64,000 nt of DNA from Vibrio hepatarius (lineage in GTDB: Bacteria; Pseudomonadota; Gammaproteobacteria; Enterobacterales; Vibrionaceae): positions 1-64,000 of the forward strand of contig NZ_LHPI01000018.1 in the NCBI RefSeq assembly GCF_001274785.1. Reading direction: 5' to 3'. Below, piece after piece: positions 60,305 through 64,000 of the stretch (within the stretch, counting starts at the first letter, position 1; every line of letters starts with the position of its first letter). Position numbers and translations under genes: made by a program. The notes under the pieces are model-generated. The model saw only the letters and a list, made by a program, of their open reading frames with translations, was not told where the DNA came from and ran no database searches.

Positions 60305-61893
60305 TAGTGTTCGCGGGTCGCTCGGAACTCAACCTCTGGAAAACGCTCTTTCGCCAAATTCAGATTTACCATCGTTGGTGCGATGTAACTTAGGTTATCA
60401 CCACCATCCAACGCTAGGTTGCTCTGGTTCTTGCGCTTGAACTCTTCCAGTTTTTTCTCGTCGCTGCAGTCAACCCAACGGGCGGTTGCTACGTTTACGC
60501 CTTCGTAAATCGCTTCTACGTTGTATTCTGCTTTCAGACGCGCAACAACCACGTCAAACTGAAGCACACCAACAGCACCCACGATAAGGTCGTTGTTTTG
60601 CAGCGGACGGAACACCTGTACCGCACCTTCTTCTGAAAGCTGTACTAGACCTTTTAGCAACTGCTTTTGCTTCAATGGATCTTTTAGGCGAATACGACGG
60701 AACAGTTCTGGCGCGAAGTTAGGAATACCTGAGAATTTCAAACTTTCACCTTGTGTAAAGGTATCACCAATTTGGATCGTACCGTGGTTGTGTAAACCAA
60801 TAATATCGCCTGCATAGGCGTTTTCTGCACGCGAACGGTCACCCGCCATAAAGGTTACCGCGTCAGAGATATTGATCTGCTTGCCAAGACGAACGTGGTT
60901 CATCTTCATACCTTGGGTGTACGTACCCGACACAATACGCATAAACGCGATACGGTCGCGGTGTTTAGGATCCATGTTTGCCTGAATCTTAAATACAAAG
61001 CCTGAGAACTTCTCTTCGGTCGCTTCGACTTCACGTTCATTTGCCTGACGAGGCATTGGCGCTGGCGCCCACTCAGTCAGGCCATCAAGCATGTGGTCGA
61101 CACCAAAGTTACCCAATGCTGTACCAAAGTACACTGGCGTGAGCTCACCCGCTAAGAACATCTCTTGGTCAAACTCAGGACACGCACCAATAACAAGCTC
61201 AAGCTCTTCGCGCAATTGCTCTGCTAGCTCGGCACCCACTGCTTCATCTAGCTCTGGGTTGTCCAAGCCTTTAACAATACGCAGTTCTTGAATCGTATGG
61301 CCTTGACCTGTGGTGTATAGAATCGTTTCATCACGGTGAATGTGGTAAACACCCTTGAACTCTTTACCACAACCGATTGGCCATGTGATCGGCGCACAGG
61401 CAATAGAAAGCTCGCTTTCTACTTCATCCAGTAGTTCCATTGGATCACGGATATCACGGTCAAGTTTGTTCATGAAAGTGATGATCGGCGTGTCACGCAG
61501 ACGCGTTACTTCCATCAATTTACGGGTACGATCCTCAACACCTTTTGCCGCATCGATAACCATCAGACATGAGTCAACCGCGGTTAGCGTTCGGTAGGTA
61601 TCTTCTGAGAAGTCTTCGTGTCCCGGAGTATCAAGTAGGTTAACCAGACACTCGTTGTATGGAAACTGCATCACAGAGGTTGTTACCGAGATGCCACGCT
61701 CTTTTTCCATTTCCATCCAGTCGGATTTCGCGTGTTGTGCTGAACCACGACCTTTAACTGTACCCGCAGTCTGAATTGCGCGTCCGAAAAGCAGTACTTT
61801 TTCAGTAATGGTTGTTTTACCCGCATCCGGGTGAGAGATGATAGCAAAGGTCCTTCGCTTATTGATTTCATTAAGAAAATCTTGGTTTGCCAT
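60304..61893 (-). CDS. prfC: Peptide chain release factor 3, likely with ICE-supplied N-terminus
   Basis: GTPase that recycles RF1/RF2 after termination, 529 residues. G1 is SHPDAGKTTI (about 20-29), G3 is DTPGHEDF and G4 is NKLDRD. The first residues MANQDFLNEIN differ from what I expect for a native Vibrio RF3 start, and they contain the codons CGA AGG, rare in the neighbouring genes. SXT/R391 elements integrate in this 5' end and replace the promoter and first codons, and a SetR-like gene lies just upstream, so this is probably the hybrid gene at attR. Confidence 0.95.
   Translation of the reverse strand: MANQDFLNEINKRRTFAIISHPDAGKTTITEKVLLFGRAIQTAGTVKGRGSAQHAKSDWMEMEKERGISVTTSVMQFPYNECLVNLLDTPGHEDFSEDTYRTLTAVDSCLMVIDAAKGVEDRTRKLMEVTRLRDTPIITFMNKLDRDIRDPMELLDEVESELSIACAPITWPIGCGKEFKGVYHIHRDETILYTTGQGHTIQELRIVKGLDNPELDEAVGAELAEQLREELELVIGACPEFDQEMFLAGELTPVYFGTALGNFGVDHMLDGLTEWAPAPMPRQANEREVEATEEKFSGFVFKIQANMDPKHRDRIAFMRIVSGTYTQGMKMNHVRLGKQINISDAVTFMAGDRSRAENAYAGDIIGLHNHGTIQIGDTFTQGESLKFSGIPNFAPELFRRIRLKDPLKQKQLLKGLVQLSEEGAVQVFRPLQNNDLIVGAVGVLQFDVVVARLKAEYNVEAIYEGVNVATARWVDCSDEKKLEEFKRKNQSNLALDGGDNLSYIAPTMVNLNLAKERFPEVEFRATREH
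61826..61893. mobile_element. Probable ICE attachment junction (attR) within the prfC 5' end
   Basis: Inferred rather than read directly. SXT/R391 elements recombine within the first codons of prfC, around the segment coding KRRTFAIISHPDAG. The exact core cannot be fixed without the empty-site sequence or the other ICE end. Confidence 0.5.
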
Positions 61894-62149
61894 GTATAAA
61901 TTCTTTTAGTTTGTACACGGATTTGTACACACTTTTGGAAGTACTCTCTTTTCAGTTCTTCGCTTGTCAAATCCGTCGTGTTAATCGTAATTGGCCGCTA
62001 TTTTCGCTGATCTTGACTTTATAAACAATCAATGGTTATCTAATCGGTTACCATTTACTCTCAGCGTGCACCAATGCTCAGTTGTAGCTGTTTGCAATCG
62101 TTGCTTCTTCAGCTAATGAACAACTGTGGCTAAACCACAAATTCCTTCG
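61894..62149. promoter_or_regulatory. ICE-derived region upstream of prfC
   Basis: 256 bases between setR and prfC, both read leftwards, without a credible ORF. It should hold the element-supplied prfC promoter. A perfect TTGACA is present on the minus strand near 61970 but lacks a good -10. Two TTTGTACAC direct repeats lie at 61910-61918 and 61922-61930. A short TGTGG/CCACA stem at 62124-62138 may end setR. Confidence 0.4.
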
Positions 62150-62797
62150 CTACCAGAAATCGATGATAGCTTGTCGTACTACACCGATGATGGTGCAGTT
62201 GCCGTTGATCGGTATTGCAGGGTATTGCGGGTTCAAAGGTTTTAGATACTTCTGTTCACCATCAATAACCAACTGCTTAAAGGTTGCTTCTTTCGAATCA
62301 TCCAAACGCGCAACAACCAATGAACCTGAAGAGTAAGGTAACTCAGGATCAACAACGATCACTGCCCCCTCAGGTATGGATTTTTTTCCGCTTGGATTTT
62401 CCATACTGTCGCCTTTTACGCGAAGTGCGAAACAACCCTCATGTGCTTTCCCAGTGACTTCACGCCACTCCTCAGCATCTTCATGGGCAAATCCCTCCGC
62501 TATTTCAGTCCAATCACCGGCCTGAACCCAGTTAATGAGAGGAATTCTTCCCTTAATATCAGGCCCGACTTCTACATTACCGACCCCCAAGCCAATCTCG
62601 CCATCACCTGTGGCGAGCCAATGAGCATTCACGCGAAGCGCCTCCGCGATCTGCATGGTGTAACGAGACCTAGCCGATTTACCAGAGCAAATCTGGCTGA
62701 TCGACTGCTGTTTGATACCAATGCGACGAGCCAACTCAGACTGAGTTACCCCAGTAAGCTGCAAGGCATGGTTTAGTCGTTCGGATAAAGTTTTCAT
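62150..62797 (-). CDS. setR: SetR-like CI repressor of SXT/R391 ICE
   Basis: Master repressor keeping the element quiescent, inactivated by RecA-stimulated self-cleavage after DNA damage. 215 residues. HTH about 17-38 (TQSELARRIGIKQQSISQI). Ala-Gly cleavage site in WVQAGDW (A93-G94). Peptidase S24 domain with Ser131 (GDSMENPSG) and Lys174 (ATFKQL), so both catalytic residues are intact. Divergent from a Cro-like gene over a four-site operator region. The name rests on size, architecture and position next to prfC. Confidence 0.82.
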   Translation of the reverse strand: MKTLSERLNHALQLTGVTQSELARRIGIKQQSISQICSGKSARSRYTMQIAEALRVNAHWLATGDGEIGLGVGNVEVGPDIKGRIPLINWVQAGDWTEIAEGFAHEDAEEWREVTGKAHEGCFALRVKGDSMENPSGKKSIPEGAVIVVDPELPYSSGSLVVARLDDSKEATFKQLVIDGEQKYLKPLNPQYPAIPINGNCTIIGVVRQAIIDFW

Positions 62798-62805
62798 AAG
62801 CCCGC

Positions 62806-62834
62806 ATTCTACAAATAAAACTGTAGTCTTTCAA
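62806..62834 (-). promoter_or_regulatory. PL promoter of setR
   Basis: On the minus strand -35 TTGAAA (62834-62829), 17-bp spacer and -10 TAGAAT (62811-62806). Operator A covers the -10 and spacer and operator B overlaps the -35, so repressor binding would control its own synthesis. Confidence 0.6.
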
Positions 62835-62903
62835 CAATTTTAACTGTTGACTTATCTACAGTTTAAACTGTAACATTCAATCTTGTAACAGTTATTATTG
62901 TAA
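62809..62903. promoter_or_regulatory. Four-site SetR/Cro operator array
   Basis: Four related 18-bp near-palindromes: CTACAAATAAAACTGTAG (62809-62826), CAACAATTTTAACTGTTG (62832-62849), CTACAGTTTAAACTGTAA (62856-62873, perfect over its inner 16 bp) and TAACAGTTATTATTGTAA (62886-62903). Centres are 23, 24 and 30 bp apart. They cover both divergent promoters, as the operators of the SetR switch do in SXT. Confidence 0.85.
62847..62876 (+). promoter_or_regulatory. PR promoter of the cro-like gene / early operon
   Basis: -35 TTGACT, 18-bp spacer and -10 TAACAT. Operator C lies between the two hexamers and operator B touches the -35, so a bound repressor would block it. Confidence 0.5.
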
Positions 62904-62914
62904 TAGGAGACGGT

Positions 62915-63166
62915 ATGGAAGTGTTCAAAACGACACAAAAACATCTCCGCCGTGCCATTGACTTGGTCGGCGGGCAATCAGCATTAGCAAGAGCCATCAA
63001 CTCAAAACAGCAAAACGTCTGGTTTTGGTTGAATAAATCAGGGCGTGTTCCCGCTGAATTCGTTTTACCCATCGAACAAGCTACGCAAGGACAGGTAACC
63101 CGATCTCAGTTAAGACCGGACATCTATCCCGAATGCCCAAGCGAGCTGAAAGCCAGTAACCAGTAG
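62915..63166 (+). CDS. Cro-like DNA-binding protein (YdaS/Cro type) of the ICE early operon
   Basis: 83 residues starting behind AGGAG. A short HTH resembling YdaS/Cro proteins: LRRAIDLVGGQSALARAINSKQQNVWFWL, followed by the typical GRVPAEFVLPIEQAT and a disordered tail. First gene after PR opposite setR, the position of the Cro-like switch protein (CroS) in SXT/R391, where it represses setR during induction. I infer that role and do not claim sequence identity. Confidence 0.8.
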   Translation: MEVFKTTQKHLRRAIDLVGGQSALARAINSKQQNVWFWLNKSGRVPAEFVLPIEQATQGQVTRSQLRPDIYPECPSELKASNQ

Positions 63167-63221
63167 GATTAAGGGCAAGTAATGGTCAGCATTTTACGTA
63201 AACACAGAAGCGAGTACCTCC

Positions 63222-64000
63222 ATGCGTGATTATGGCAAGGTCTATACCCGCTTTTGGCTAAAGCAAAACGTTTTGTCCTGGAGTGACTCTGCGAAGTTGC
63301 TAGGACTGTATTTGCTTACATGCCCACATTGTAATTTGCTTGGCTGCTTTCGACTGCCGATTGGTTACGTTGCTTCTGACTTGAACTGGGATGAGCAACA
63401 GGTTGCCAAGGCGTTAAGTGAGTTAGAACAAGATCAGTTCCTGATTCGTTGCGAGGGATCTGGTTGGACTTTGATTCGAAGCTTTCTGAAGCACAACCCA
63501 ATCGAAAACCCAAACCAAGGTAAGGCAGCCTTTCGGTTGCTTAAAGATGTACCTGCCGACTTCGTTGGTATGGCATCGCTTTTGAAATCTCTTGCCGCTT
63601 TTCAAGCTCGGCTTCCAGAAGAATTTTCATCATTGTTTATGCCTGATGGCAACCCGGTAAGGGACTCTCAACGGTCGGATGACTCTGAGAGAAGCAATAA
63701 ACCAACAGTTAAAACTGTTGACCAGATACAGTTTGAAGACTTCTGGGATGTACAAATACGCAAAGAAAAAAAAGCGAAAGCCAAAGAAGAATGGCTACGC
63801 ATGGGCCTCAATGAAGACCATGAACTCGCCTTGGAAGTGCTAACACGCTGGAAAGAGCAACGAGACAACCGATTGCAGTATCAAGATCGGACTAAGACCC
63901 CTATGCCACATAACTGGCTTTTAAACCGGCAATGGGAAGACGAGTACGTTCGCATTGATGAAGTACAGCAATCATCGACGAGCCTAAAGGGCAGCAATCA
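63222..64000 (+). CDS. Phage-type replication protein of the ICE early operon (3' truncated by window end)
   Basis: Open frame of 259 codons from ATG (MRDYGKVYTRFWLKQNVLSW) to the window edge with no stop. The N-terminal part (about 1-100) has a winged-helix character (SWSDSAKLLGLYLLTCPHCNLLG; DLNWDEQQVAKALSELEQ). The segment EDFWDVQIRKEKKAKAKEEW and the later PMPHNWLLNRQWEDEY match the C-terminal pattern common in phage replication-initiation proteins. It may help load a helicase. A SetR-type operator lies inside it. Confidence 0.7.
   Translation, partial: MRDYGKVYTRFWLKQNVLSWSDSAKLLGLYLLTCPHCNLLGCFRLPIGYVASDLNWDEQQVAKALSELEQDQFLIRCEGSGWTLIRSFLKHNPIENPNQGKAAFRLLKDVPADFVGMASLLKSLAAFQARLPEEFSSLFMPDGNPVRDSQRSDDSERSNKPTVKTVDQIQFEDFWDVQIRKEKKAKAKEEWLRMGLNEDHELALEVLTRWKEQRDNRLQYQDRTKTPMPHNWLLNRQWEDEYVRIDEVQQSSTSLKGSN
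63703..63720. promoter_or_regulatory. Fifth SetR-type operator, inside the early replication-like gene
   Basis: CAACAGTTAAAACTGTTG is a near-perfect 18-bp palindrome (arms CAACAGTT/AACTGTTG). It matches operator B (CAACAATTTTAACTGTTG) at 15 of 18 positions when read on the opposite strand, and it is more symmetrical than operators A, B and D. It lies about 800 bases downstream of PR within coding sequence. Confidence 0.6.

Larger units (their letters stand above)
61860..64000. mobile_element. prfC-proximal end of an SXT/R391-family ICE (partial)
   Basis: Supported by the prfC location, a 215-residue CI-like self-cleaving repressor as the outermost gene, a divergent Cro-like gene with a multi-operator region, and a replication-type gene opening the early operon. 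In SXT/R391 elements setR is the last gene before attR. Integrase, transfer genes and the other end would lie beyond the right edge. A lambdoid prophage using prfC as attachment site is the alternative. Confidence 0.72.

Noticed and set aside
61860..64000. Ordinary lambdoid prophage
   Set aside because: Possible, but location in prfC and the repressor being the outermost gene fit an SXT/R391 ICE better; not excluded until the rest is read.

Overview
The window is a stretch of Vibrio chromosome 1 (Gammaproteobacteria, Vibrionaceae). The evidence is several Vibrio-specific genes in a gene order I recognise from V. cholerae: the norspermidine sensor pair nspS-mbaA, hlyU, nptA and vpsR. Almost everything is ordinary, densely packed core genome, about 46% G+C by eye, with intrinsic terminators at most transcription-unit ends. 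The last roughly 2 kb is the end of an integrated mobile element.

Layout. 1-210: promoter/leader of an rRNA operon that reads leftwards out of the window (P1, P2 and boxA visible). 0.3-6.4 kb: clpB, pgeF-rluD, bamD, raiA. 6.5-7.8 kb: pheA behind a phenylalanine attenuator with an unlisted 15-residue leader peptide. 8-12 kb: a palindromic MITE-like repeat, then the overlapping nspS-mbaA-yjjX operon. 12-18 kb: trpR, slt, ettA, a PilZ protein and an M23 peptidase. 18-20 kb: aroF-tyrA with two good TyrR boxes. 20-22.7 kb: the LytS/LytTR pair btsS-btsR. 22.8-29.4 kb: a peptidoglycan-recycling/amino-sugar island (nagZ, MurR/RpiR regulator, Na+ symporter, BadF-type kinase, anmK, murQ). 30-31.5 kb: a CstA-family transporter preceded by a five-unit, exactly 20-bp-periodic array resembling BtsR sites. 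31.7-39.3 kb: murJ, ribF-ileS-lspA and fkpB-ispH. 39.5-42.8 kb: rpsT, hlyU, nhaR, nptA. 43-48.3 kb: rppH-ptsP-TauE-lgt-thyA. 48.3-49.6 kb: a DnaA-box cluster in front of mutH. 49.6-61.9 kb: a DUF6482-like gene, tas, a two-gene small-protein operon, vpsR, lysS, prfB (programmed frameshift), brnQ, trmN, srmB, an ERIC element and prfC. 61.85-64 kb: the prfC-proximal end of what looks like an SXT/R391-family integrative conjugative element (ICE): SetR-like repressor, operator array, Cro-like gene, and the start of the early operon, which leaves the window.

How the parts connect. Aromatic amino-acid supply is controlled at three places (pheA attenuation, trpR, TyrR boxes at aroF-tyrA). Cyclic-di-GMP signalling appears three times: NspS-MbaA (polyamine-controlled turnover), the PilZ receptor and VpsR. 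The BtsS-BtsR pair probably drives the nearby CstA transporter through the direct-repeat array. The murein-recycling island couples NagZ, AnmK and MurQ with its own transporter, kinase and regulator.

The items most worth following up are the BtsR-like array, the DARS2-like DnaA-box cluster next to mutH, the ICE end with an extra SetR-type operator inside an early gene, the MITE-like repeat, and a 41-residue ORF with a perfect AGGAGG ribosome site.
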